A model generated the notes under the pieces. The model was not told the DNA's origin. It searched no databases and saw only the letters and a program-made list of their open reading frames with translations. A stretch of 64,000 bases of DNA, taken from assembly GCF_014189455.1 (NCBI RefSeq), contig NZ_CP050298.1, positions 62,001 through 126,000 of the forward strand, read 5' to 3'. The DNA comes from Mesorhizobium huakuii (lineage in GTDB: Bacteria > Pseudomonadota > Alphaproteobacteria > Rhizobiales > Rhizobiaceae). Position 1 is the stretch's first letter, and each line of letters opens with the position of its first letter. This document shows positions 1-9,457 of the stretch, in pieces. The position numbers and the translations under genes were made by a program.

Positions 1-133
1 GCGCCTGCAAGGCACGCAGCCCGTCGCGGATAACCTCGCTCTCGCTGGCATACTCGCCCGATGAAACCTTGGTCTTGACCATCTGCGCCATTTCGTTCGG
101 CAACGTGACGCTGAATTGTTGCGTGCTGCGCAT
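1..133 (-). CDS. ParD-like type II antitoxin, cut by the window edge
   Basis: The first 44 codons are visible on the minus strand, beginning MRSTQQFSVTLPNEMAQMV and continuing with a GEYASESEVIRDGLR stretch. This is the N-terminal ribbon-helix-helix layout of ParD/CC2985-type antitoxins, which bind DNA through the N-terminal strand and neutralise a ParE-type toxin through the C-terminus. A GGAGG box lies 6-7 bases before the ATG. The C-terminus and the expected downstream parE are outside the window, so partner and completeness are unknown. Confidence 0.8.
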   Translation of the reverse strand, partial: MRSTQQFSVTLPNEMAQMVKTKVSSGEYASESEVIRDGLRALQA

Positions 134-206
134 TGGGAACCTCCATTCATCAATCGCGCTCAATAGGATTGAACACTATCACATATAGAGCCGATCGGAA
201 ACCGCA

Positions 207-295
207 CTACCCCTCGCTGTCGATAAGCGCACTCATCGCCCGCTCGATCGTCTCCGCAAGCGTGATCTCGTGGCGGTCGGCATAGGCATAGATCA
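207..295 (-). pseudogene. C-terminal fragment of an unknown small gene cut by an IS5 element
   Basis: Read on the minus strand, about 29 codons are open up to a TAG at 209-207, ending in ERAMSALIDSEG. The upstream part is missing because the IS5 copy starts at 296. The residue pattern is helical and charged, but I do not recognise the family. Confidence 0.45.
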
Positions 296-1407
296 GCGTT
301 GGTGCATGGATCCTTTGTCAACGGTTTGGCGATAGGCAGGCAGGATCGAAATCAGCTTGATGCGAGTGCCATGCCGTACAAACACAACGCAGATCGTCGT
401 CATCACGTCGGAAAGATGAAATTCAGGGTGACGAATTGGCGCGTGACTACGAAGCAGGTCTGCGCCGGCGTGGTAGCCTGACCTTATGGGTAACGCCGGA
501 GGCACTGGCGGGATGGCGCGCTCCGCGACGCAAACCGCGGCGGCCAAGCCCGGTATTCCGATCTCGCCATTGAGACAGCGCTGACGCTGGGTTGCGTCTT
601 CGCAATGCGGCTGCGCCAGACCGAGGGATTGCTCCACTCGCTGCTGGATCTCATGGGGCTGAAAGTCCCAGTTCCAGATCATACGACGCTGAGCCGTCGG
701 GCACAGAAGTGGGAGCCATCAGCCCGACGAAACCCGCCGCAGCCGGACGGCCCGCTGCATGGGCTTGTCGATAGCACGGGATTGAAAGTCTACGGCGCCG
801 GGCAATGGCTGGAGCAGAAACATGGCGCCAGATCACGTCGCAACTGGCGCAAGCTGCATCTGGCAGTGGATGCCAAAAGTGGCGCGATCATTGCCCAAAG
901 GCTGACAGATCAGGACACGGATGATCCTTCCCAGGTGGCACCGCTTCTCGATCAGATCGACGGCGAGATCGACCAGTTCACAGCCGACGGAGCCTATGAC
1001 GGCAAGCCAACCTATCGGTCTATCCTGCAGCACAGCGCAACCGCGAACATCGTCATTCCACCGCGTTCCACGGCGGTGGAAAGCGGTGATGCCGGACCGC
1101 CTGGTCAAAGGGACAAGCACATTGCCGCAATCGCAAGCGACGGTCGGCTGAAATGGCAGGCAGCCACCGGCTACGGCAAGCGGGCGCTGAGCGAAACAGC
1201 CATCGGACGATACAAGGGGCTGATCGGACGGCGCCTGCGAGCACGCTCTCTTCCGGCTCAACAGACCGAGGTTGCCATCGGTTGCATCGTTCTCAACCGC
1301 ATGCTGGCATGGGCACGCCCGGAGTCTATCCGGCGTCAAGTCACGCAGGCATAACCAACTACATTAATGATCGAAATGCGTTCGATTTCATATCCGCGCA
1401 CCAACGC
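296..1407 (+). mobile_element. IS5-family element (IS903-like group), copy 1, defective
   Basis: The element is 1112 bp, bounded by the imperfect inverted ends GCGTTGGTGCATGG and CCGCGCACCAACGC. The same length and ends occur at 12246-13357 and 22084-23195. No target duplication is evident: the left flank is a small gene remnant and the right flank is the body of another IS5 copy. This suggests recombination or an adjacent deletion after insertion. Confidence 0.85.
371..1354 (+). pseudogene. IS5-family transposase, two frameshifts
   Basis: This is the DDE transposase of IS5 copy 1. Compared with the intact copy at 22159-23142, it has two extra bases near 450 (after TNW R) and two fewer near 530. 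The segment between is out of frame and hits a stop at 479-481. The part from about codon 60 onward, with the DST...GAYD and late E-containing catalytic regions, is otherwise intact and open from an internal Met at 605. The compensating indels restore element length but not the protein. It is probably inactive, though it could be mobilised in trans by the intact copies. Confidence 0.85.
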
Positions 1408-1408
1408 C

Positions 1409-1817
1409 GTGCCCGACGGCTCAGCGTCGTATGATCTGGAACTGGGACTTTCAGCCCCATGAGATCCAGCAGCGAGTGAAGCAATCCCTCGGTCTGGCGC
1501 AGCCGCATTGCGAAGACGCAACCCAGCGTCAGCGCTGTCTCAATGGCGAGATCGGAATACCGGGCTTGGCCGCCGCGGGTCTTGCGTCGCGGAGCGCGCC
1601 ATCCCGCAAGTGCCTCCGGCGTTACCCATAAGGTCAGGCTACCACGCCGGCGCAGACCTGCTTCGTAGTCACGCCAATTCGTCACCCTGAATTTCATCTT
1701 TCCGACGTGATGACGACGATCTGCGTGGTGTTTGTACGGCATGGCACTCAAATCAAGCTGATTTCGATCCTGCCTGCCTATCGCCAAACCGTTGACAAAG
1801 GATCCATGCACCAACGC
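1409..1817 (-). mobile_element. Truncated IS5 copy (5' third), butted against copy 1
   Basis: This carries the left end and the first ~110 transposase codons of the same IS5 element on the minus strand, ending at ATGCACCAACGC (1817). It is cut inside the codons for LSRRA, exactly where the right end of copy 1 begins. An open frame runs from 1982 through it and into copy 1, but the fusion is fortuitous. The tail-to-body junction suggests self-insertion or IS-mediated deletion. Confidence 0.8.
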
Positions 1818-1969
1818 TCCGGTATGGCGAACGACAATCACGAACAGACGCAACAGCTCTCGCCGCATAACCGCCCCACATTCCTCATGCTCCCCTTCAT
1901 GGGGGCGTATGAATATATTGTATAAAGGTTTATATGATTTGATAGTTTTATTTTTACTTATGACTTCCT

Positions 1970-2021
1970 GCGTAAAAACCATAACATCGAAATTTAACGC
2001 GTAATGCGAAGGTTTTTACGC
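1970..2021. repeat. 11-bp perfect inverted repeat with 30-bp spacer in an AT-rich gap
   Basis: GCGTAAAAACC (1970-1980) is mirrored by GGTTTTTACGC (2011-2021). The gap 1818-2067 holds no gene and is AT-rich around 1915-2030. The pair could be an operator, a recombination site or an IS relic. Nothing in the sequence decides between these. Confidence 0.5.
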
Positions 2022-2067
2022 TGATTTTACTATCAGACAATTGAGCCGTCTGGCTACCCTGCGGTGG

Positions 2068-3349
2068 CAGGGCTGTTCAACGCTAACATCTTTGTGATCG
2101 GCTTTGATGCGTCGCGGGCAAAAGGGCGATTCCCTCCGGGAGATTTGTCTGAATCTATGCAGGGCAACCAATCATGAGGGTTGCACCGTTGCCCGGCACA
2201 TTGCTGTCATTGTTTTCGCAGATCCCCGATCCACGCCGTGGCCAGGGGCAGATGTATCCCCAGGCGCCGATCCTGCTGTTCACGGTGCTGGCGATGCTGG
2301 CCGGGGCGGTTTCGTATCGTCAGGTCCACGCCTTCATCCGCATCCATCTTGTCCGCCTGAACGGCGTGTTCGGGGTCTCGGTGCGAAAGGCCCCAGCCTA
2401 CTCGACGGTGCGGTTCATCCTTCGCGGTCTCGACGGGGCGGAGGTCGAAAGGGTGTTCCGCCAGCATGCGGCCGGCCTGCCGACGCCCCCGGCCCAAGAG
2501 CCGGACGACGCCATGCCGGACGACGTCATGCCGGCGTGCGTGGCCATTGACGGCAAGACGCTGCGCGGCAGCTTCGACGCCTTCAACGATCGCAAAGCGG
2601 CGCATCTGCTGAGTGCTTTCGCCAGCGATGGTCAGATCATCCTCGGCCATCTGGCGATCGATGAGAAGAGCAACGAAATCCCCGCCGCCCAGGACTTGAT
2701 CGCCACGCTGGGCCTGACCGGGCGCATGTTCACTCTCGACGCCATGCATGCCCAAAAAAACCTTCGCCGTAGCCCTGGCCACGGGTAACCATCTGCTGGT
2801 TCAACTCAAGGAGAACCAGCCCAATCTGGATGACGAGATTCGCGCCATCGTCGACAGCCGCACTCCCAGCGACACGGCCTCCTCACGCGACACAGTGCGA
2901 TCCCGGCAGGAGGATCGAACCGTGGACGTCTTTCCCGTCGGCAAGGCCCTCGTCGACAGCGAATGGCAGCCCTTCGTCAAGACCATCATCCGCGTCACCC
3001 GCCAAACTTGGCTCCGCAGTGCCGCCACGGGCATGTGGCAGCCGCGCGGCGAGGTCTCATACTATATCTCCTCCGAACAGGGTCTCCCCGCCAAGACTTG
3101 GGCCGCCATCATCCGAGGCCACTGGGGCATCGAGAACCGCAACCACTATGTCCGCGACGTGTCCTGCGACGAGGACCGCAGCCGTATCCGCGACAACCCC
3201 GGCATCATGGCCAGAGCCCGCAGCTTCGCCCTCAACATCCTGCGTCACAACGGCACGAAAAACGTCGCTCAAGCCCTCTGGAACGGCGCTCTCTCCCTCG
3301 ATCTCATCCTCGCTTACAAGGCTCTGTAATCAGCGTTGAACAGCCCTGC
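2068..3349 (+). mobile_element. ISAs1-family element with perfect ends and target duplication
   Basis: The 17-bp terminal inverted repeats CAGGGCTGTTCAACGCT are perfect (2068-2084 and 3333-3349). They are flanked by a 10-bp direct repeat CCTGCGGTGG at 2058-2067 and 3350-3359. Length (1282 bp) and duplication size fit the ISAs1 family. The intact ends and duplication mark a fairly recent insertion, upstream of the RhiA-like gene. Confidence 0.92.
2174..3329 (+). pseudogene. ISAs1-family transposase, frameshift in an A7 run
   Basis: The DDE transposase has its N-terminal half at 2174-2760 (VAIDGKTLRGS motif with the first catalytic Asp; TLDAMHAQ second Asp). Its C-terminal half is in the -1 frame, 2748-3329 (HWGIENRNHYVRDV, catalytic Glu region). 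The switch lies at AAAAAAA, 2754-2760. A -1 slip there gives the family-typical DAMHAQKKTF. ISAs1 transposases are normally single-frame, so a one-base deletion or base-calling error is the simplest explanation. Ribosomal or polymerase slippage on A7 could still yield some full-length product. Confidence 0.85.
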
Positions 3350-3413
3350 CTGCGGTGGCAATCGGACCTTGCCAATGTCGGTCCGATCATCAACCTTCAG
3401 GAAAGGGATGCCA

Positions 3414-4110
3414 ATGTCTATTCACATCAGTTATGCCGACAAAGAGATGCCGCATGACCTGCGTGCGTCTCAGCAGGCAAAAGGCTGCGCTCGCTCAGGG
3501 AACGCAATATTCGCTGTTGCTTAAAAATCAATCCGCCCAGCCATGGACCTTTTATGTTTATCAAAAGATGCCGCAACAGGTGGCGGATGTCTTCTCTCTG
3601 GCATGGTTTTGCTCGCCATATCAGATCCGCGTCGGCGACCAGATCAGGTTCACCTGGGAAATCGACTACAATTTCGTTTGGAGCGACACCGGCCAATTGA
3701 TCCCAGGTGTCGATTTTCTGGCTTCCGGCGCGAAGAATTGCAGTCCGGCCGGGAAGAATACGACGGAGTTTTCCTTAACGCCGGGACCTGGTCTTAGCGA
3801 CCCGATCCAAGGGCCACCCAGCGGTTCTCTGGTCATCAACGATGGCGCCGATGTCCCGAACAACAGATTTTCAGTTGGCATCGGCATGTCCGGTACCGGT
3901 ACCTATTGTGTACAAGCAGGGACCAATCTGAAGCACACATTCACACCCACGCCGAGCTATTGGGTAGCGGCGGGATCAAACTTGAGGATCGGCACGGTGC
4001 TCAACATCAACACAGTCACACAGACGGAAGAGGCGAAATTCCCGGCTGCAGTCTACAATCTCAACTGCGTGCTTCAGGGCGACAATACCTGGGATATTTC
4101 CCCGGCCTAG
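3414..4110 (+). pseudogene. rhiA-like: RhiA-like rhizosphere protein, one frameshift
   Basis: The start at 3414 (MSIHISYADKEMPHD) has AGGAAAGG 7 bases upstream. The frame changes near 3483, where an extra G turns ...ASQQAKAALAQGTQYSLLL into two frames. The rest is open to 4110. The protein would be ~230 residues with no signal peptide; blocks such as WSDTGQLIPGV and SVGIGMSGTGTY resemble RhiA, an abundant rhizosphere-expressed protein of Rhizobium leguminosarum controlled by quorum sensing. The similarity is from memory. Just upstream is a stem ATCGGACC/GGTCCGAT (3361-3387), possibly regulatory. The ISAs1 insertion ends 54 bases before the start and probably removed the native promoter. Confidence 0.6.
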
Positions 4111-4256
4111 TCCGCCCGAAAATCCAGTTCCTGGCTTCGCGCAGAACTGTGCGGAGCCAGTGAGACGTGATCCGTAGTATTCGGGCGGTTGCACTTCCGA
4201 GGCAAACGGCGCCGCCACGCATCAAACCGTCGCTGTTCCATTCAAAGAATAGCGAA

Positions 4257-4415
4257 ATGAGGGATGCCATCGTGTCTGCAGGAATTCCCATCGGTACCGT
4301 CTGCCCTTTCGCTGGGCAGGTACATCCCGTTACCGGCTCCAGGAATACGATCTGGGCCAACGCAGCTTGCTCAAACTCGGAATCGAAGGCAGGGACAAAA
4401 GCCGATGCCCCACTT
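4257..4415 (+). pseudogene. N-terminal fragment of a tail-collar-like protein (possible rhi-operon neighbour)
   Basis: The frame MRDAIVSAGIPIGTVCPFAG continues with VHPVTGSRNTIWANAACSNS and then runs into an IS1380 copy at about 4412. The PIGTV-PFAG start resembles proteins with phage-tail-collar-type domains. It lies directly downstream of the RhiA-like gene on the same strand, so it may be the second gene of a rhi-type operon. Only about 52 codons remain, so function is a guess. The stretch 4111-4256 shows nothing else. Confidence 0.4.
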
Positions 4416-6022
4416 AGCCGCCTTGATGCACGGCGATGAGGTTTTGGCGGCCTGAAGCGGCGATCTGGCCGCCGTTGCGGTGTTTTTTGACAAGCCTCGT
4501 CAGGCGCCGGCGGTGATCCGTCGTGATGGGAAGGCGGGGTTTGCAGGTTGCGGTCGGCGGGTTCGTTTCGGGGCGTCTGCGCCCCTGCGGTTATGTCGCG
4601 AGCCGCGGGATGCGGTCGAGGACGATGCGCAGAATACGCTGGTCGGGGCAGGATGTCGGCAGGTGCAGGCGGATTTGCGTTTTGATCTCGACCACCCGCG
4701 CGGCGATTTTGATGAGGCGCAATCGCAGCGTGTCGAATTGGGCGACGGCAAAGCTCGAGCGTTTCGGCATCGCAGCGCGCAGGCCCCACATCAGCCAATA
4801 GGCGCCGGCATGCAGGAAGAGCCGGAACTGGTTGGCCGTCGCTCTTGTGCAGGATGTGCGGTCGGCGGCAAGATGCGTCTTCCCAGGACTTGATGTGGTT
4901 CTCGGCCGCGCCGCGCCGGCAGTAGAGGTCCTCGTAGAGCGCCTTGGCCTTGCCACTGGCCAGATTGGTGACGATGAAGCGGGTGTCGGCTCCTTTGGCG
5001 CCGACCTCGACCCGCGCGATGATGCGCTCCACGCGGCTCCAACTGGCGGCGCCGTCAAAGAACTCCTTGAAGCGGCGGACCTTGTTCGATTTCGCCGACG
5101 CCTCAAAACGCGCCAGCGTGGTGGCTTCCAGATGCGCGACATGCTTGTGCAGGGTCGTGGTGGGCGCCAAGCCGAGGACGAAGTCGACACCGTTGGCGCG
5201 GCACCAGCCAATGACCAGTGGACTGCAATAATGGCTGTCGGCCCGGATCAGGATCCGTGTGTTCGGCCAATTGCTCCGGATCGCCCGCACCAAGGCGGCG
5301 CAGGTGGGGGCGGATCTCAGCCCCGCTCGGCCGCCTGGCCGGCCGCAGGATCGCGCTGACGAACCGGCCATCGCCATCGAACACCACGATCGGCTGGAAG
5401 CCGTATTCGTCGTAATGCGCGTTGAACAGGCGCAATTGCTGACCGCCATGCACGGCATCAAAAGTATCGTCGATATCGAGCACGATCCGCTTCGGCACCT
5501 GCCGGAAGGAAGCGCAATAGAGGTCGATCATCGCTCGCCCCATGGCGACCAGCTCCCGCACGCCGGGCAGATTCTCCAGCCGGCACAGCGTCGATTGCGA
5601 GGCCAGATCCCGACCCGACGGCAGCGCATCCTGGGCCATCTTGAAGACCGGATCGGAGCGCAGCCGGTTGGCGTCGTTGCCATCCTCGTAGCCGGCGGCG
5701 ATCATCTTCATGCGAAAGCCGATCATGTCCGCCAGGCTGTGGACCACCTGGTCCGGGCAGCGCGGATCGTCGATGCAGCGCGCCAGACGCTCGGCCACCC
5801 GCAGCCGCTTTTCCACCTCGGCCAGAGCCAGAACACCGCTGTTCGACGACAGCATGCCGCCGTCAAAACGGGCGATGACGGATTTGCCGCCCACTGATGA
5901 CAAACCGCTCAGCGGCAGCGTAAGATCGTTCATGGCGGGTGTGGTCTCCGGGAAATGATTCGGATCGGCCTTAGCAACCAAATCCTACGTCATTTCAACG
6001 GTTTGCTCCACATCCGCCAACC
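4412..6022 (-). mobile_element. IS1380-family element, copy 1, defective
   Basis: The extent comes from alignment by eye with the second copy (36654-40992). The two share sequence from TTGGCGGATGTGGAGC at the 5' side to GTGCATCAAGGCGGCT at the 3' side. The left junction interrupts the collar-like gene; the right junction abuts the 3' end of a group II intron. I did not find convincing terminal inverted repeats, so the ends are good to about 10 bp. Confidence 0.7.
4591..5933 (-). pseudogene. IS1380-family transposase, two frameshifts
   Basis: The start MNDLTLPLSGLSSVGGK is at 5933. The DDE core includes VLDIDDTFDAVHGG (catalytic Asp region) and LIRADSHYCS. Against copy 2, one extra base near 5291 breaks the frame after LRRL, and one extra G near 4888 breaks it after HIKSW. 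The tail (PDQRILRIVLDRIPRLAT) ends at 4591. The protein would be ~447 residues if repaired, typical of the family. The element is probably not autonomous. Confidence 0.85.
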
Positions 6023-6143
6023 TGCCAGTAGAGTCGAGGAAGGGCGCGGTGGCTTGGGCCGTGTTGGCATCGCTCCGTTTCCCTTCCCCGCTCATCAAAC
6101 CGGACGTGCGGATTTCCCGCACCAAATGTGTTTGAGCACATTT

Positions 6144-6235
6144 GATGCCTAATGTGGCTTCGGTAGAGATGTGGCGTCGGCCGCGGCGGGCCAGAGGCGG
6201 CAGGCCGGTGAGGATGCCGAGCGCCACATAACAAA
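6144..6235 (-). repeat. RIT terminal inverted repeat, left
   Basis: Reverse complement of 9458-9549 apart from a few mismatches. It starts just upstream of ritA and probably includes recombinase binding sites and the ritA promoter. Confidence 0.85.
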
Positions 6236-6245
6236 CTGGATATAG

Positions 6246-7532
6246 GTGATCGGATTTCCCACCTCACTGGAGATCCGAGGCATGTTCGAGGACTTATTCG
6301 CCTACCCGAAGGTCGTAGCGCGTCACCATGACGGGCCCGAGGCCTCGAAGCGGCTGCGCTATCTCAAGCATCTCGCCGATCAGCGTGCGGCTCGTGAGAC
6401 TTTGCTGCGCACGGCCCGCGAACTGCTGGTCATTGCGGAGCGGCTGGACCTGTCCGGCGGCAGGTGCGTCAGGCAGGCCGAGATCGACGCGGCCGCTCAA
6501 TCTTGGGCCCGATACCAGCACGCGCGAAACAGAGCCTGCGGTGAGAAGTGGTCACGGCGTTTGTTCCATGACGTCGCCGCAGCGTGGCTTTGCTTTCTTG
6601 GCCAGCTTGACGAACCGGCTCCCAACGAACCGAAGGCCCATTGTGAAAAGGTCGACGACTTCATCGCCTATCAACATGATGAGCGTGGCTTGTCGGCGAG
6701 CACCCTAGCCAACCAACGCTGGCAGGTAGAGACTTTCCTCGAACATTTAGGCGTCGAAAAATCTTCGATCGCCGACATCACCGTTGCAGACGTAGACGCT
6801 TTCCTCAACGTAAAGGGTCGTGGCGGGTGGTCTCGGGTGTCGGTAGCGACGAGCGCGCACGCCCTGCGCGCGTTCTTCCGCCATGCTCAGCGTCGACAAT
6901 GGTGTTGCCCCGGAATCGCCGCAGCGATCGACGCGCCGCGACTGTTCAGGGAAGAAGCTTTGCCGATGGGCCCGGCATGGCCCGATGTCCAGCGGCTCCT
7001 TGAGAGCACGAGGGACAGGACCGCGCGTGACGTCCGTGACCACGCGATTCTAAAGCTGCTCGCGATCTACGGACTGCGAAGCGGCGAAGTCCGCGGTCTT
7101 TGTCTCGAAGACATCGATTGGACGAGAGAGGTCATCAAGGTGACCCGGTCCAAGCAGCGCAAGACGCAATACTACCCCCTGGTGACCTCCGTCGGCGACG
7201 CTGTTGTGAGTTACCTTCAGCTGGCGCGCCCCCGCTGCCGTCGCCATGAGGTCTTCCTCACCCTCAAGGCCCCGTTCCGGCCGCTGTCGGCGAGCGCAGT
7301 GTACCATGTGGTTGCAAGCCGACTGAGCGCCCTGGGCGTTCAGTCGATGCATTTTGGCCCTCATGGACTTCGCCACGCCTGCGCCACCCACCTTGTTGCG
7401 CAAGGTCTGAGCCTGAAGGAGATCGGGGACCATCTCGGCCATCGCAGCGCCTTTGCGACCCGCACCTACGCCAGGGTCGACCTTGCCGGACTGCGCGAGG
7501 TCGGGGCGTTCGATCTGGGAGGACTGGCATGA
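6246..7532 (+). CDS. ritA: RIT tyrosine recombinase A
   Basis: A site-specific recombinase of 428 residues (or 416 from the Met at 6282). An N-terminal SAM-like core-binding region (~130-230) precedes a catalytic domain (~260-420) with the tetrad elements YGLRSGEVRGL (Arg), HGLRHACATHL (His-x-x-Arg), GHRSAFATRTYARV (His and nucleophilic Tyr). It is first of three genes that overlap by a few bases, so they are likely translated as one operon. In RIT elements all three recombinases are thought to act together. No frameshift is seen. Confidence 0.88.
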   Translation: MIGFPTSLEIRGMFEDLFAYPKVVARHHDGPEASKRLRYLKHLADQRAARETLLRTARELLVIAERLDLSGGRCVRQAEIDAAAQSWARYQHARNRACGEKWSRRLFHDVAAAWLCFLGQLDEPAPNEPKAHCEKVDDFIAYQHDERGLSASTLANQRWQVETFLEHLGVEKSSIADITVADVDAFLNVKGRGGWSRVSVATSAHALRAFFRHAQRRQWCCPGIAAAIDAPRLFREEALPMGPAWPDVQRLLESTRDRTARDVRDHAILKLLAIYGLRSGEVRGLCLEDIDWTREVIKVTRSKQRKTQYYPLVTSVGDAVVSYLQLARPRCRRHEVFLTLKAPFRPLSASAVYHVVASRLSALGVQSMHFGPHGLRHACATHLVAQGLSLKEIGDHLGHRSAFATRTYARVDLAGLREVGAFDLGGLA

Positions 7533-8464
7533 TCCTTTCAGAAATTATCGCCAGCTTTGTCGATCACCGGCAAGCAATCGGAATGCGCTTCCGCACGGAG
7601 GCGCGCACGCTCAAGTCGTTCTGTCGCTTCGTCGGCGACAGACCTCTGCCGGAGGTGACGGCCGACCGAGTGTTGCCCTTTCTGGCGGGACGCGGCCCGG
7701 TGACCCGTTTCTGGGAACGAAAGCATTCTGTTCTGGCGGGCTTCTATCGGTTCGCGATGGCCCGGGGGCATACAAACATATGGCCGTTGCCACGCGCCGT
7801 CCCCAAGCCGACGGAAGCCTTCGTTCCCTATATTTACTCCCGCGAGGAGATCGGTCGTTTACTCGACGCCGTCGTCCTGATCGACCATCCTCGCTGTCCT
7901 ATTGATCCGGACACATACCGAACGCTCCTGCTTGTCCTTTACGGCGCGGGGCTTCGCCTTGGCGAGGCACTGTCCCTCACCTTAGCCGACGTCGACCTCG
8001 AGGAAGGGGTCCTGTGCGTCCGCGAGAGCAAGTTTTACAAGACCAGACTGGCTCCGATCGGCCACGACCTCGTGCGCATCTTATCCCGGCACGCTTCTCG
8101 CCGCCGCGAAGGCCAGTCTGCAGAATCCCTCTGGTTCCTCACGCGCCGGGGCGCCCCTGTGACCCTGCAACACGCTGAGAGGGTGTTCTGCCGATTACGC
8201 GTCAAAGCGAATGTCGTCTGCGCCGGCGCCGGGCCGCGACATCAGCCTCGCTTGCATGACCTTCGTCATAGTTTTGCAGTTCACCGCCTCCTCTCCTGGT
8301 ATCGCCAAGGCGCCGACGTCCAACGGCTTCTGCCCAAGCTCTCAACCTACCTTGGCCACGTCAACATCTCGGGCACGCAGCGATACCTAACCCTAACCCC
8401 GGACCTTCTGCGTGAGGCCAGCGCGCGCTTCGAGCATTACGCCATGGAGATGCCCAATGCGTGA
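7529..8464 (+). CDS. ritB: RIT tyrosine recombinase B
   Basis: A 311-residue tyrosine recombinase starting with an ATGA overlap with ritA. Catalytic features: YGAGLRLGEALSL (Arg), LHDLRHSFAVHRL (His-x-x-Arg), YLGHVNISGTQRYLTL (His, Tyr). The domain order is the standard core-binding region, then catalytic domain. It has a long insertion between the second and third motifs (WYRQGADVQRLLPKLS), typical of this subfamily. The frame is intact. Confidence 0.88.
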   Translation: MILSEIIASFVDHRQAIGMRFRTEARTLKSFCRFVGDRPLPEVTADRVLPFLAGRGPVTRFWERKHSVLAGFYRFAMARGHTNIWPLPRAVPKPTEAFVPYIYSREEIGRLLDAVVLIDHPRCPIDPDTYRTLLLVLYGAGLRLGEALSLTLADVDLEEGVLCVRESKFYKTRLAPIGHDLVRILSRHASRRREGQSAESLWFLTRRGAPVTLQHAERVFCRLRVKANVVCAGAGPRHQPRLHDLRHSFAVHRLLSWYRQGADVQRLLPKLSTYLGHVNISGTQRYLTLTPDLLREASARFEHYAMEMPNA

Positions 8465-9452
8465 CGAGGCGCTCCTTGGCCCCTGGATCCGGCGGTTCCT
8501 ACTCGAACACGTGGTTGCCGAACGCAATCTCGCCCGCAACACCCAGCAGGGTTACCGCGACGGCTTATGTCAGCTTCTCCCGTTCGTTGCGAAGCGGGTC
8601 GGCAAGTCTATTGATCGCCTGAATGTCGTCGATTTATCGGCCGAGCTAATCCGCGCCTTCTTGACCGATATCGAAGTGACGCGTCGATGTTCGATCGCCA
8701 CCCGAAATCAACGTCTTGCCGCCGTTCGGGCGTTCGCTGGCTTTGTCGGTGAGCATAGCCCCGTCCACATCGAATGGTCGGGCCAGATCCGTTCGATCCC
8801 GTTCAAGAAGACCTATCAGGCGGTCGTTCCTTACCTCGAAAAGGCGGAGATCGACGCCTTGCTCGCCGCTCCAGATCGGCGGACGGAGCAGGGTCGGCGC
8901 GACTACGCCCTGCTGCTGTTCCTCTACAACACTGGTGCGAGAGCGTCAGAGGCGGTCGGCGTCAAGGTGGCGGACCTGGACCTGAACGCCCCCAGCGTCA
9001 AAATCCATGGCAAGGGCGGCAAGCAGCGATACTGCCCATTGTGGACCGCCACCGTCGTCGAGTTACGGGCACTCGTCGCTGACGGAGCCCCTTCTCGATC
9101 CGTCTTCCTCAATCGCTGCGGCCAACCCATCACTCGCTTCGGGATCCATACCGCCGTCGAGCGTTATGGCCTCAAGGTCGTCGCCAAAATGCCGTCGTTG
9201 GCGACAAAGCGCGTAAGCCCTCACTCTATCCGCCACACCACGGCGACCCATCTCCTGCGCGCCGGCGTCGACATCAACACAGTCCGCGGATGGCTCGGGC
9301 ACGTCTCGCTGGACACCACGAACGTCTATGCAGAGGTCGACTTCGAGACCAAGGCTAAGGCGCTCGAAAAATGCGAGGCGCCGAGTCTCGGCAAGATCCC
9401 AAAACGATGGCGTGACCAACCGGCGCTGATGGACTTCCTTCGGTCCCTGTAA
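8457..9452 (+). CDS. ritC: RIT tyrosine recombinase C
   Basis: 331 residues from the ATG at 8457, which overlaps the ritB stop by 8 bases; a longer reading from 8412 exists but is less likely. The core-binding domain is ~10-110. The catalytic domain has YNTGARASEAVGV (Arg), HSIRHTTATHL (His-x-x-Arg) and WLGHVSLDTTNVYAEV (His, Tyr). All residues needed for DNA cleavage and strand transfer are present. The gene ends 5 bases before the right inverted repeat. Confidence 0.88.
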   Translation: MRDEALLGPWIRRFLLEHVVAERNLARNTQQGYRDGLCQLLPFVAKRVGKSIDRLNVVDLSAELIRAFLTDIEVTRRCSIATRNQRLAAVRAFAGFVGEHSPVHIEWSGQIRSIPFKKTYQAVVPYLEKAEIDALLAAPDRRTEQGRRDYALLLFLYNTGARASEAVGVKVADLDLNAPSVKIHGKGGKQRYCPLWTATVVELRALVADGAPSRSVFLNRCGQPITRFGIHTAVERYGLKVVAKMPSLATKRVSPHSIRHTTATHLLRAGVDINTVRGWLGHVSLDTTNVYAEVDFETKAKALEKCEAPSLGKIPKRWRDQPALMDFLRSL

Positions 9453-9457
9453 CCCGC

